Virus record (IMG/VR): IMGVR_UViG_3300008261_000001 | Span: 186,001 to 250,000 of that record | Strand: one strand, 5' to 3' | From: a virus | Length of the DNA stretch: 64,000 bases | In this document: positions 40,724 through 48,238 of the stretch, piece after piece | Layout of the letters: each line of letters begins with the position of its first letter | How positions within the stretch are numbered: position 1 is the stretch's first letter | The notes under the pieces: model-generated | Database searches by the model: none | What the model was told of the DNA's origin: nothing | The model's input: only the letters and a program-made list of their open reading frames with translations | Position numbers and translations under genes: made by a program

Positions 40724-41613
40724 TTAGTGTTCCTCTGTATTTTTGAGAGATATTGGATAAGTGCTTCGAGGTAGACTTTTAAGTCGTCTAACCAATCGAA
40801 GCCTTTGATTCCTAAAACATCTCTTAAAAATGGATATCGCAGTACATAATAATAAATGATAAAAATCCAGACGAGTACAGATAACTTTGAGAGCTTATAG
40901 TAGACGATGAGCATCCGTTCTTTGCGGGTGAGGTTGACCCAACGGACTTTGATTCCGGAGTGGGAGACCCTTTTAGCTTTTTCGGAGTCTGGTGGTGGTT
41001 TCAAGCATTCGAGGGTTTCACCGACTGCATAGATTTCTTGTGGTTGCCAAACACCTTTGAACTTGTATCTACCTACGCACACATATCTTGTACTTGGGGG
41101 AGTGTCTTTATTGGTACGGAAACGGATAACAGTCATGGCTTCTCTAGTAAGCAGAACTTGTCCTGCTTGGCAGAGGCTCATGGTTCTAGCTGCTATGTTT
41201 TTGGCTAGACCTTCTAGTTCTATGCGTTTGGCGTTGGCGGCAACCCATACATCGTCTTGGTGTACTTCTACGACTACATCCCAATGGATACCTATCCTTG
41301 CACCTATACCTGTCTTAGCAGGTATGGTTTTTTGATAGATAAGGGCGAAGTTTACAGCGTCTATTACATTCTCAAAGGAGCAAAGAAAGCCATCGGATCT
41401 GTCTATTTCTCTACCTCTAAATCTAAACAGAAGGGATCGTGTGGCTCTGTCGTGGTTTTGGAAGTGTAGAGCGGCATTTTTTGCCCCATGTTTTTGGACA
41501 AAAGCGGTGCTACCGATGAGGTCTAGGAGCAGAATGGCGAGCTTACGCTCGGTCATTTGTACATCTGCACCTACAGGCTTTTCTCCTTCAGTCCCTACAG
41601 GAAGGTTTTTCAA
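40720..41613 (-). CDS. Class III nucleotidyl cyclase with C-terminal membrane segment
   Basis: 297 aa from a TTG after GGAGGG; the internal ATG at residue 20 is an alternative. The catalytic domain (about 22-185) has LLLDLIGSTAF (metal ligand D31), DRSDGFLCSF (D74), GIHWDVVVEV, and GLAKNIAARTMSL (N139 and R143, the transition-state residues). It should therefore make a cyclic nucleotide; the base cannot be told. One membrane segment follows (about 235-258). A hairpin CCTTATG/CATAAGG inside CCCTCC/GGAGGG covers the ribosome site. Confidence 0.82.
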   Translation of the reverse strand: MKNLPVGTEGEKPVGADVQMTERKLAILLLDLIGSTAFVQKHGAKNAALHFQNHDRATRSLLFRFRGREIDRSDGFLCSFENVIDAVNFALIYQKTIPAKTGIGARIGIHWDVVVEVHQDDVWVAANAKRIELEGLAKNIAARTMSLCQAGQVLLTREAMTVIRFRTNKDTPPSTRYVCVGRYKFKGVWQPQEIYAVGETLECLKPPPDSEKAKRVSHSGIKVRWVNLTRKERMLIVYYKLSKLSVLVWIFIIYYYVLRYPFLRDVLGIKGFDWLDDLKVYLEALIQYLSKIQRNTK

Positions 41614-41677
41614 TCTTTAGCCCTCCTTATACTCCCTTATGTACATAAGGTGGAGGGTTATAAATGGATAACTAAAG

Positions 41678-41857
41678 CTAGTATCCTCCCGTCTTGAACC
41701 AACCGCTTCCTTTTAGGATAAACGAACTCTGGCTGATGATCCTTTCGGTTTCACCTGAGCATTTTTCACAAACGGGTGGTGCGTCCTCAAACTTCTGTTG
41801 TTTGGTTTGGGTGTGTTGGCAGTTTGTGTCTTTGCACTTAAATGAGTATCTGGGCAT
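41678..41857 (-). CDS. FmdB-type zinc-ribbon protein
   Basis: 59 aa beginning MPRYSFKCKDTNCQ. It has two Cys pairs (CKDTNC and CEKC) and the typical family ending (ERIISQSSFILKGSGWFKTGGY). FmdB-type proteins are small putative regulators found in bacteria and phages, with no settled function. The ATG overlaps the stop of the upstream gene (TAATG). Confidence 0.8.
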   Translation of the reverse strand: MPRYSFKCKDTNCQHTQTKQQKFEDAPPVCEKCSGETERIISQSSFILKGSGWFKTGGY

Positions 41858-42099
41858 TATTTCTTTTCCTTATCGTTCTTGGGTTGGGTTTTTGTGATCT
41901 CAGAGGAGCGGATATTTCTCAATATTCTGTCTTGGTGTGAGATAAGGTTTTCCAAATCTCTTCTTACCCTTCTTAATAGGGCAGTATCCAAGTTCGCGTT
42001 CTTATACTTAGACCTACTTAGGACTGAGGTTATTCGCATAAGAGCGATGCTCAAGTCTTCAGTGTCCTTTTTCACCTCTTTTAAGGGATCGTCTGACAT
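41857..42099 (-). CDS. Small helical protein, 80 aa
   Basis: Starts MSDDPLKEVKKDTED at 42099 with TGGAG upstream; a longer frame lacks a site. It is highly charged, helical and probably coiled-coil, with a Lys-rich end. It is coupled to the FmdB-like gene by a TAATG overlap. Confidence 0.55.
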   Translation of the reverse strand: MSDDPLKEVKKDTEDLSIALMRITSVLSRSKYKNANLDTALLRRVRRDLENLISHQDRILRNIRSSEITKTQPKNDKEKK

Positions 42100-42163
42100 G
42101 GTTAAAACTCCAGATAAGAATATCATCACCGCATTATACTTGTTTGTAAGGGAGTACTTCAAT

Positions 42164-42565
42164 ATGACAAGCAGTTCGATTGCTCCAGTGGATAAGACAC
42201 AACCTCATTTCTGTATGTACACGATGGGCGAGCAGAAAAAGGATTGTTTTAACATCGAACTTGAGAAGCCCACTTGTTTATCCAATCTCGACCCTATTAG
42301 TTGGGGGGATTGGGCGAATATGTCTCTCCAAAACAACCCCCTCTCCCACGGTTGTTTATTTTGGGGGGTGGTACATTTAAACTTCCCCACAGAGACACCC
42401 AATCCCCATGCCTTTTTAGCTATTTACGAGAGGGGTAAGCCTGTTATTTGTTTTTACTCCACCCTCGGTTTTAGCGAGCCCTTGAAGTTCTTGCCGTCTT
42501 CTTATTTATTCCCCGAGGGATGTTTTGATTTTGTAGACCACCTCTTAGAGTTCGCCCCTCAGTAA
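42164..42565 (+). CDS. Hypothetical protein, 133 aa
   Basis: Starts MTSSSIAPVDKTQPHFC at 42164, where AAGGGAG lies 9 bases upstream; the frame is open much further 5' but without a site. It contains several aromatic and Cys residues and no recognised domain. It stands alone on the plus strand, divergent from the zinc-ribbon pair and converging on the next gene with 3 bases between. Confidence 0.55.
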   Translation: MTSSSIAPVDKTQPHFCMYTMGEQKKDCFNIELEKPTCLSNLDPISWGDWANMSLQNNPLSHGCLFWGVVHLNFPTETPNPHAFLAIYERGKPVICFYSTLGFSEPLKFLPSSYLFPEGCFDFVDHLLEFAPQ

Positions 42566-42568
42566 GTT

Positions 42569-43684
42569 TCAACCCCTAGTGGAAGGGTTCCAGTTTCCAA
42601 TACGGGCATCGTAGTGCTTAATCTCTAGTTCTAATGAGTGTATATGGTTCTCAATAACCCCTGCTTTTCTGAGTTTCTCACTCTTAACTGTTATGACTTC
42701 TTCCCTAGCCGCCTCTAGTTCTAACCTCAGCTTCAAAGATCTTTTTTCTTTGATCGTATCCTCCAGAAGCCTCTTTACGCCCTGTAGTCCTTCAACGGAG
42801 TCCTCTACGGGAGGGAACCCTGTACCGAAACAACCCGTAGAGGTTGTCCAATGCCTTATTATTTTATATCCGTGCTTTCGAATCATCTTATTAGCTGTGT
42901 TGACGGACCATACTTGAAAACAACCAGGACAAGTCCCTTCGTCTGCTCTCAATGTAGGTTTCTCGGTTGTGCCTACAAATGAGCTACCCAAATAACTCTT
43001 TGCCTTTTCCACTCCGCCTTCCTTCACCACAAAGGCGATGAGCTTACTCAAGTCGAAGGATTGCAAACTATCCGTAATAGATAAGGTTAACTTAACCTTA
43101 GAAGATCCGCTAGATACAATCAGATTTTTAACGCCCTCTAAATAAGAGACATCATACCGTACATAAGTACTCCCAGATACTTCAAAAATATCAACCTTCG
43201 AGGGGTCGAACACAAAGGCTATTTTTCCAAAAGGGATGCTCTTGGGCTTTGATCTGCTTACTGAAATGTTTGGGTCTTGTTCGTGTGTCCTTATTATGTG
43301 GCTTACAGCGGAGTTGGCACTCGCATTGTCCACCCTGTTCCTAAAAGGGATTGTATGTTGATCATGTTGTAACGACAATCTATTGAAATCTATGTTGGGG
43401 TACAAACTTGGGAGTTGCTGATACAATCTGTTTATCAAATCCGACACTTCTTGTCTTTGTGCGACTTGTGTAGAATCTTCGGTTTTAACCCCGTATCCCA
43501 AAACGGTGAGAGCCTCTTGAAAGTGGTTTAGATTACCAACACTTGGCATCTTACTCGTCCTTGAGTGGTTTGCCAATGCTTGTATCATACCCTGTGCAGA
43601 TGGGGATAGGCTATCACTAGCCTTACGCTCTAAACGAGCTAAACGATACTCAAGATTTCTTAAAACTTCGGATGCTGTTCTCAT
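42569..43684 (-). CDS. Shared-leader family protein, 371 aa
   Basis: The largest member, starting MRTASEVLRNLEYRLARLER then KAS; the ATG at 43684 is 8 bases from GGAG (the one at 43690 is only 2 away). The middle is helical (residues 20-110). A strand-rich part follows, then a Cys-containing segment (CPGCFQVW), and a C-terminal coiled coil ending in YDARIGNWNPS. No enzyme signature is seen. Confidence 0.6.
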   Translation of the reverse strand: MRTASEVLRNLEYRLARLERKASDSLSPSAQGMIQALANHSRTSKMPSVGNLNHFQEALTVLGYGVKTEDSTQVAQRQEVSDLINRLYQQLPSLYPNIDFNRLSLQHDQHTIPFRNRVDNASANSAVSHIIRTHEQDPNISVSRSKPKSIPFGKIAFVFDPSKVDIFEVSGSTYVRYDVSYLEGVKNLIVSSGSSKVKLTLSITDSLQSFDLSKLIAFVVKEGGVEKAKSYLGSSFVGTTEKPTLRADEGTCPGCFQVWSVNTANKMIRKHGYKIIRHWTTSTGCFGTGFPPVEDSVEGLQGVKRLLEDTIKEKRSLKLRLELEAAREEVITVKSEKLRKAGVIENHIHSLELEIKHYDARIGNWNPSTRG

Positions 43685-43691
43685 ATTCATT

Positions 43692-43722
43692 ACTCCAAGT
43701 TAGGGCATATCCTAACTGGAGT
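43692..43722 (-). promoter_or_regulatory. Leader hairpin of large family gene
   Basis: ACTCCAAGTTAGG pairs with CCTAACTGGAGT (one bulge, 6-base loop). GGAG in the 3' arm is the ribosome site. TTTTTATAC overlaps the 5' arm. Same design as the leaders at 26886 and 38909. Confidence 0.55.
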
Positions 43723-43734
43723 ATAAAAAGATTA

Positions 43735-44019
43735 TCAGTAAGTGTGATCCCAAGATAGCCTAGCCTTACCTCGGAGCTTCTTAACAGCCCTCTCCGCTCT
43801 CATGGCTTCAGATCTGTTTGCATAGGTGCAATAGACACACATAAGCACCCACGGACGATACTTAGCTGTGTACTTAGCCCCACCAGCGATTTCTCCGTTG
43901 TGTTGCCTCAGTCGCCTCTCCACATTCGTCGTGCAACCCACATAATAAAAACCCTCTGCTGGCTTACCCTTCGCTGTGGTTCTCGGCATCTGACTTTGGA
44001 TCACATAGACATACCACAT
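43735..44019 (-). CDS. Small GIY-YIG endonuclease
   Basis: 94 aa from MWYVYVIQSQ (AGGAGG 7 bases upstream). The GIY-YIG core is present: YVYV, then GFYYVGCTTNVERRLRQHN, and RSEAMRAERAVKKLRGKARL with the conserved Glu. Length and layout fit the UvrC-like/SLX1-like small nucleases (YhbQ type), which cut branched or damaged DNA. No DNA-binding add-on is present, so homing is less likely. Confidence 0.85.
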   Translation of the reverse strand: MWYVYVIQSQMPRTTAKGKPAEGFYYVGCTTNVERRLRQHNGEIAGGAKYTAKYRPWVLMCVYCTYANRSEAMRAERAVKKLRGKARLSWDHTY

Positions 44020-44029
44020 AGCATTCCTC

Positions 44030-44068
44030 CTATAATGGATAAGTAGATAGGACACCTATCCATTATAG
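44030..44068 (-). promoter_or_regulatory. 12-bp leader hairpin before GIY-YIG gene
   Basis: A perfect stem CTATAATGGATA/TATCCATTATAG with inner GATAGG/CCTATC pairing. AGGAGG starts at the foot of the stem on the minus strand. Confidence 0.5.
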
Positions 44069-44071
44069 AGA

Positions 44072-44677
44072 CTATCTGTGAAGCTGTCTGAGATATAGGT
44101 CGGCTATTTTTTGTGATGGACTCATGGGCTGTGTGGATCCAACCCTTCTTAGACTCGCCATGATTTGTCTGCCGTCTGCGTCTACCTCACGCTCAATCTT
44201 GAGAGCAGGTCTTCTGACTAAGTAGTTGGGCCACTTCTCAAACCACTTGGCGTAGAACTCGTCTTCCGCCACCTCACGAGTTGTCTTATCGGGGTTTGGG
44301 ATATTGGGGTCTGCCACATGGACTATGTAGTTGCCCTTCTCTCCCGTCACATCGAAGATGAGGCTTGCATGGCTCCACTCTCGCCCCTCAGGGTTCCAAG
44401 CGATGAGGACTGGGTGTCCAGCGTCTGTCCACTCTTTGACTTGAGTGAGCGTAGCGGGAGTTGTGAGCGTTGCTCTACAACCGAAGTACTGAGCACACGC
44501 TAGGACTTCTTCCCATCGAGCCCCTTGCATGGGTTTTGCACCGATGACCGAGTTTACTTCGTCTTCGGTGCATTTCACTCCTACTGCATTTAGTGCCATA
44601 CAGGTGGAGGTGGCGACACAAGAGAACTGAGTTCTTTGGCGGATAGGACTTACATCTGCTTTGGCTAATCTTCTCAT
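44072..44677 (-). CDS. C39/papain-like cysteine peptidase
   Basis: 201 aa. RQRTQFSCVATSTCMAL carries the oxyanion Gln17 and catalytic Cys20; WSHASLIFDV carries His103, and HVADPNIPNPD the Asp123/Asn125 position. This is the C39-like fold. A C-terminal extension of about 50 residues (REVDADGRQIMASLRR...) is separate from the catalytic domain. It may process phage proteins such as the leader-carrying ones, or cut host targets; no substrate is shown. AGGAG lies in a leader with AGTCTC/GAGACT pairing. Confidence 0.75.
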   Translation of the reverse strand: MRRLAKADVSPIRQRTQFSCVATSTCMALNAVGVKCTEDEVNSVIGAKPMQGARWEEVLACAQYFGCRATLTTPATLTQVKEWTDAGHPVLIAWNPEGREWSHASLIFDVTGEKGNYIVHVADPNIPNPDKTTREVAEDEFYAKWFEKWPNYLVRRPALKIEREVDADGRQIMASLRRVGSTQPMSPSQKIADLYLRQLHR

Positions 44678-44741
44678 GCTAGTAGTCTCCTACTTGGACT
44701 TATGCTTATCCAATAGGTGATGTATAGAGACTCTAGTAGAT

Positions 44742-45170
44742 TTATCCAATCACTACGCAGTATCCAGAGCTTGGGTACTGCTTCTTTAAGGATTTCCAGA
44801 CCCTATCCGCTTGCTCGGAGGTGGAGCCTCTAACGCTACATTTTTCTGGTATAATAACGAACGGCTTTCCAATCTCTTTCAGCCATCCTTTTATGAGTTG
44901 ATTGTAGATTTCTGATCCAATGCCTTTTCCGTGATATTCTTTATTTAGGCTCACCACATTTACTTCGAGTATCCGTATGTCTTCTCCGTCCATGACTTTT
45001 GGATACTCGTAGCTAATGTCGATGAGGTCATCGGAGCAGGCGTAGGTGTGGACTACCTCCAACATGGATATGGAGTTTCCATAAGCCCTAGCAAGACCTA
45101 TAGACTCACCATCGTCTTTCACCTCTACAAACACATTAGTTGGTGTTGTGGATATGGAGTAGGTGATCAT
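44742..45170 (-). CDS. GNAT-family acetyltransferase
   Basis: 142 aa. Motif A of GNAT acetyl-CoA binding is clear: LEVNVVSLNKEYHGKGIGSEI (residues 69-88, pyrophosphate loop 81-86). Motif B (PSSGYCVV) is near the end. It starts directly after the stop of the membrane coiled-coil gene in the endolysin operon. The acetyl acceptor is unknown. Confidence 0.75.
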   Translation of the reverse strand: MITYSISTTPTNVFVEVKDDGESIGLARAYGNSISMLEVVHTYACSDDLIDISYEYPKVMDGEDIRILEVNVVSLNKEYHGKGIGSEIYNQLIKGWLKEIGKPFVIIPEKCSVRGSTSEQADRVWKSLKKQYPSSGYCVVIG

Positions 45171-45839
45171 TTACTCTTCTTCTGTAGTGGTAGCGGTCTT
45201 CTTACCCCCTTTTGCAGAAGTCGAAGCACTAGATGAAGGGCTAGACTTGGTTGAGTACTTTAGCTCCATCTCCACAGCGTAGAGCTTCTTCTCTAAGTTC
45301 GACAGATCGGTGTCTACCTTGCTTTGAAGAGCGTCTGTTTTGCTCTGCACAGCGTCTAGCTTTTTGGATAAGCCATCTTGCTGTGTGGAGAGGGTGTCGA
45401 GCTGTTTTGACGCATTATTGGATAGTGTCTCGATCTCGCCTTTAAGAGTTCCGTAGGTCGCTTGAGCGATATCCATTTTCTCTAGATACTTTTTGCCCAA
45501 GAAGCCGACCACAAGGACAATGGCAAGCCACACATTGTCTCCAGCTAGGCGAACTACTTGTACAAGGTCTAGATCTCCGCCTTGTGTGTTCTGTTGAACC
45601 ATTGGCTGTTGAACCATTGGCTGTTGTTGAGGGACACTTACAGGCTGATAAGTCTGTGGGGTGACAGCCACCACAGGTACTTCTACGGGCTCTGTATCGC
45701 CAACAGAAGGTGCTTCCTCCTTAGAGGCATGGAGGAACTTGCACTCGGACAAGTCCGCCACCTTTGTCTTTCCGTCTATGACCCAAAGGTTGCCCTCACG
45801 AGTGATGACGGGGTTTTTGGTTTTGATTACGCAAGTCAT
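45171..45839 (-). CDS. Membrane coiled-coil protein, paralogue of 49387-50052
   Basis: 222 aa. The N-terminal mini-domain (about 1-37: VITREGNLWVIDGKTKVADL, then SECKF) is followed by a Pro/Gln linker with a PMVQQ repeat, one membrane segment (about 102-118), a coiled coil (about 120-195), and a Ser/Thr/Lys tail. The same order occurs in the protein at 49387-50052. It overlaps the endolysin stop by 4 bases, so it may help lysis or cell-envelope attachment. Confidence 0.6.
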   Translation of the reverse strand: MTCVIKTKNPVITREGNLWVIDGKTKVADLSECKFLHASKEEAPSVGDTEPVEVPVVAVTPQTYQPVSVPQQQPMVQQPMVQQNTQGGDLDLVQVVRLAGDNVWLAIVLVVGFLGKKYLEKMDIAQATYGTLKGEIETLSNNASKQLDTLSTQQDGLSKKLDAVQSKTDALQSKVDTDLSNLEKKLYAVEMELKYSTKSSPSSSASTSAKGGKKTATTTEEE

Positions 45840-46279
45840 TTAGCCGCCCCCGATCTCTCGTCCCACCTTGCACCCTGCTTGTGTCCTGTAGCCTCACTTC
45901 TGACATCGTAGTGACAGAAATCGTCATAGACACCCAAGCCCCCATTGTACACCTTGCCCTCTTTGATGAGCTTGGTGATGAGGGTGTGTACTTGTGTGGA
46001 GGTCATACCCTTGATTTTGATATCAGCGGCGGCGGCTTGTAGGTGGAGGGACTTGTCTTTCCCACCCACTGCCGCGTTGCGGGCGGCAGAACGATAACCA
46101 CTTATGATGGTTATAGGTGCGTTAGCCGCTTCTCGGATAACCTGTAGGTTTTCCAATAGAAGGGTCGCGTTAGCCATAAACTCAGGCGGGATTACATCGT
46201 AGAACTCAAGCTCTGAGTACTTGAAGTTCTTAGTGCAGGAAATATTTGTCTTTTGATCTTGAGAGAGGGGTGACGACAT
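45836..46279 (-). CDS. M15-type peptidase (endolysin)
   Basis: 147 aa. The zinc-peptidase set of the VanY/M15_3 type is visible: SGYRS (R63), SLHLQAAAADI (H79, D86) and DDFCHYDVR (H123). Such enzymes cut peptide cross-links of peptidoglycan, so it is probably the lysis enzyme or a virion lysin. It has no signal peptide and would need a holin or a virion route. Its ATG abuts a 9-bp hairpin. Confidence 0.88.
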   Translation of the reverse strand: MSSPLSQDQKTNISCTKNFKYSELEFYDVIPPEFMANATLLLENLQVIREAANAPITIISGYRSAARNAAVGGKDKSLHLQAAAADIKIKGMTSTQVHTLITKLIKEGKVYNGGLGVYDDFCHYDVRSEATGHKQGARWDERSGAAK

Positions 46280-46309
46280 GACTTACACTCCTATTGGGTT
46301 GTGTAAGTC
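46280..46309 (-). promoter_or_regulatory. Leader hairpin touching the endolysin start codon
   Basis: GACTTACAC/GTGTAAGTC (9 bp). The ribosome site AGGAG straddles the loop and the 3' arm, and the ATG follows the stem at once. It could delay lysis-gene translation. TTTATGATAG lies just upstream. Confidence 0.55.
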
Positions 46310-46326
46310 CCCCCTATCATAAAAGG

Positions 46327-46728
46327 TTAATGATAAATATGTCCGAAGTCTGGGCAGTCACCACGGATGTCGAAGAACTCAGCTTTGGGGTTTTCGTTCT
46401 TTTCGAAGTCGATGAGGTCGAACTGATAAGACGAGACATTGTCTGACCCCTCGTTTTTGTAAATAGTAACGAGGACAACCTCAGTGTTGTCCTCTTTGAT
46501 TAAGATAGCCACCATCACGAAGCCTCCCTTCTCTAACAGAAGGTGTCTAGTGTAGTCCCCCCAACAGCAGATATCGGCATGGACTTCCTCTGGAGCTTCG
46601 AGCCGTACTAGACCTTGAGAACCACCGAGTTTGAACATATACGGAGGCATATCGGATAGTTTTGGTGATTCTGGGCTGACGAGTATCCCTCGAACTGCTT
46701 TTAAGATTTCCGCATTTGATGGGAGCAT
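46327..46728 (-). CDS. Hypothetical protein, 133 aa
   Basis: Starts MLPSNAEILKAVRGILV. Beta-rich centre (KGGFVMVAILIKEDNTEVVL) and an acidic C-terminus ending DCPDFGHIYH. The ribosome site is weak (GTTGG). No family is recognised. Confidence 0.55.
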   Translation of the reverse strand: MLPSNAEILKAVRGILVSPESPKLSDMPPYMFKLGGSQGLVRLEAPEEVHADICCWGDYTRHLLLEKGGFVMVAILIKEDNTEVVLVTIYKNEGSDNVSSYQFDLIDFEKNENPKAEFFDIRGDCPDFGHIYH

Positions 46729-46808
46729 ATAACCAACTTTCTATTAAGAGCAACGACAGCAATATTACCCATTATAGCTATCTAACGAGGATAAACCCGA
46801 GAAAAAGA

Positions 46809-46834
46809 AAAAGGGCTGATTTCTCAGCCCTTTT
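46809..46834 (-). terminator. Intrinsic terminator after tRNA-Lys
   Basis: GGGCTGA/TCAGCCC extended by four A-T pairs (11 bp, loop TTTC). On the minus strand it is followed by TTTTTCTTTTTC. It lies directly after the tRNA-Lys 3' end. Confidence 0.8.
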
Positions 46835-46835
46835 A

Positions 46836-46908
46836 TGGGTCCTCTGGGGCTCGAACCCAGAACTAACGGATTAAAAGTCCGCTACTCTACCGATTGAGTT
46901 AAGAACCC
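46836..46908 (-). tRNA. tRNA-Lys (UUU)
   Basis: Acceptor GGGTTCT/AGGACCC, anticodon stem GCGGA/TCCGT with loop CTTTTAA (anticodon TTT), T stem CTGGG/CCCAG. The discriminator is A. The promoter box TGGTATAAG (46928-46920) lies 11 bases upstream. Confidence 0.93.
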
Positions 46909-46919
46909 TTGTTGTAGCC

Positions 46920-46928
46920 CTTATACCA
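46920..46928 (-). promoter_or_regulatory. Extended -10 promoter of tRNA-Lys
   Basis: TGGTATAAG on the minus strand, identical to the box of tRNA-Thr, with no clear -35. Confidence 0.55.
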
Positions 46929-46945
46929 CATAAATCAAACCTAGC

Positions 46946-46997
46946 AAAAAAAATAGTCCAACCCCTCGCCAACTCCCGAAGGTTGACTGAGGGGTTG
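46946..46997 (-). terminator. Intrinsic terminator after tRNA-Thr spacer
   Basis: On the minus strand CAACCCCTC pairs with GAGGGGTTG (9 bp, with an inner CAAC/GTTG stem), followed by GGACTATTTTTTTT. It should end the transcript that starts at tRNA-Thr. Confidence 0.8.
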
Positions 46998-47271
46998 TGG
47001 GGTGGAGCGACTTCCCTGTCTATCTGAGTCCACATAACGCCCCTGTGTCGCCATACTGCTTCCCTTATCGTCTCCCCCTATAGGTTGGGTTCAGAACCTC
47101 CCAACCTATAGGGCTTATCTAGCTTGCTTAGACACATTAAACACCTAGAGTCAGGATCTAGGTGCTTGGGGCTAGACAGATCGATAAAGATATACATTTA
47201 GGTGTAAGCCCCTAAATGACGCATACCATCACCGCTTACTGCGTTTAAGGTGGCTTCTAGACCCCTTAAAG
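46998..47271 (-). ncRNA. Structured transcript downstream of tRNA-Thr
   Basis: About 275 bases with no coding frame, lying between tRNA-Thr and its terminator. Five hairpins are visible: TTTAAGG/CCTTAAA (47244-47270), ACGCA/TGCGT (near 47219-47244), CATTTAGG/CCTAAATG (47195-47218), CACCTAGA/TCTAGGTG (47142-47164), and a perfect 14-bp stem (47076-47089 with 47100-47113). It should be transcribed from the tRNA-Thr promoter. A separate RNA or an elaborate 3' trailer are both possible. Confidence 0.45.
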
Positions 47272-47344
47272 TGCCACCTACAGGATTTGAACCTGTGACA
47301 TCCTGTTTACAAGACAGGTGCTCTACCAACTGAGCTAAGGGGGC
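47272..47344 (-). tRNA. tRNA-Thr (UGU)
   Basis: Acceptor GCCCCCT/AGGTGGC (one C-T mismatch), D stem GCTC/GAGC, anticodon stem CCTGT/ACAGG with loop CTTGTAA (anticodon TGT), T stem ACAGG/CCTGT. The discriminator is A. Confidence 0.92.
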
Positions 47345-47355
47345 GTGTGCTTACC

Positions 47356-47364
47356 CTTATACCA
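47356..47364 (-). promoter_or_regulatory. Extended -10 promoter of tRNA-Thr
   Basis: TGGTATAAG on the minus strand, 11 bases before the tRNA, the same sequence as upstream of tRNA-Lys. Confidence 0.55.
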
Positions 47365-47382
47365 AACCCCTCCCCCTCAAAC

Positions 47383-47775
47383 TCAAATAAATTTATCTAG
47401 TATCGGCTTTCTGTCCTTTGGGTGGAGCTTGCAGTTAGAAAGATACGAGAACGGAACCCATTTCCACTCGTCATTTTCGTTATCCAATATGGGAGTAAAC
47501 TTAGTCGATACTTCTGCCAAATAGAGCGTGTACCCCGAGCCATACAACTCGTCGTAAATCTGAAAAGGAACCTTCTCCACTCCAATCAAGTTCTCTGAAG
47601 GATCTCCCCCTACCTCTTCGTAGAGTTCACGCATAGCTGTTTCGTAGTGCGTCTCCCCGCCCTCGGTTTTACCTCCAGGGAAGTTCCAATATCCGCTCCA
47701 TCTGTCCTCTGTTTTGGATACCCTTCTTAGAATCAGCGTGTCCCCACCGCTTATGAACATAACACCTGCACCCAT
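47383..47775 (-). CDS. Nudix hydrolase
   Basis: 130 aa with a complete Nudix box at residues 35-57 (G-x5-E-x7-REL-x-EE-x-G: GGKTEGGETHYETAMREL, then YEEVG). Such enzymes hydrolyse nucleoside diphosphates linked to other groups, for example oxidised dNTPs, NAD derivatives or capped RNA. MutT-like length. AAGGAG lies 7 bases before the ATG; the leader has the repeat CATAAAAGG twice and a GGTTTATTA/TAATAAAACC hairpin. Confidence 0.92.
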   Translation of the reverse strand: MGAGVMFISGGDTLILRRVSKTEDRWSGYWNFPGGKTEGGETHYETAMRELYEEVGGDPSENLIGVEKVPFQIYDELYGSGYTLYLAEVSTKFTPILDNENDEWKWVPFSYLSNCKLHPKDRKPILDKFI

Positions 47776-47863
47776 AGCGACTCCTTTTATGTTTAGGTTG
47801 TAGGTTTTATTACCATAATAAACCTTTTATGTTTTTTCAGCCTAAACAATCGGAGAGAAAAAG

Positions 47864-48232
47864 ATGAAGTACTTATATCACTACGAAGCTGAGGTGTTAT
47901 CCGTTTACGATGGGGACACCTGTACCCTACAGATTTGCTGTGGGTTCGATATGTACACAAGGGTGACTTTTAGACTCACAGGCATAGACACCGCTGAGAT
48001 GAAGTCCAAAGACCCCTTAAAGAAAGAGGCAGCTCTACAAGCTAGAGACCACCTCAGAAGTCGTATCCTCGGCAAGAAGGTCATCGTCAACACTAGAGAG
48101 CGAGAGAAATACGGAAGGTGGCTTGGATACATTTGGGCAGACGAGGGACAAGATGAACTAGGGGAGTCCATCAACGACGAGATGATTCGTCTCGGTCATG
48201 CCAAGCCCTACGATGGTGGTAAGAAAGAATAA
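47864..48232 (+). CDS. Staphylococcal-nuclease-like protein (SNase)
   Basis: 122 aa with VYDGDTCTL (calcium-binding Asp), RLTGIDTAE (Arg, Asp, Glu of the active site), and REREKYGRWLGYI (second Arg). This is a minimal single-domain thermonuclease without a signal peptide, so it would act inside the cell, perhaps in host DNA breakdown. GGAGA lies upstream of the ATG. It converges on the next gene after 6 bases. Confidence 0.85.
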   Translation: MKYLYHYEAEVLSVYDGDTCTLQICCGFDMYTRVTFRLTGIDTAEMKSKDPLKKEAALQARDHLRSRILGKKVIVNTREREKYGRWLGYIWADEGQDELGESINDEMIRLGHAKPYDGGKKE

Positions 48233-48238
48233 ACTGCT

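Noticed and set aside
41879-42163. N-terminal extension of the plus-strand gene at 42164
   Set aside because: The region is antisense to a minus-strand gene with good coding character, and a ribosome site lies just before 42164.
26036-43684. T4-type prohead protease sites (L-x-E or I-x-E) in the shared leaders
   Set aside because: The leaders end in ARLE, which does not place Leu or Ile two residues before the Glu, so a gp21-like cleavage site is not supported.
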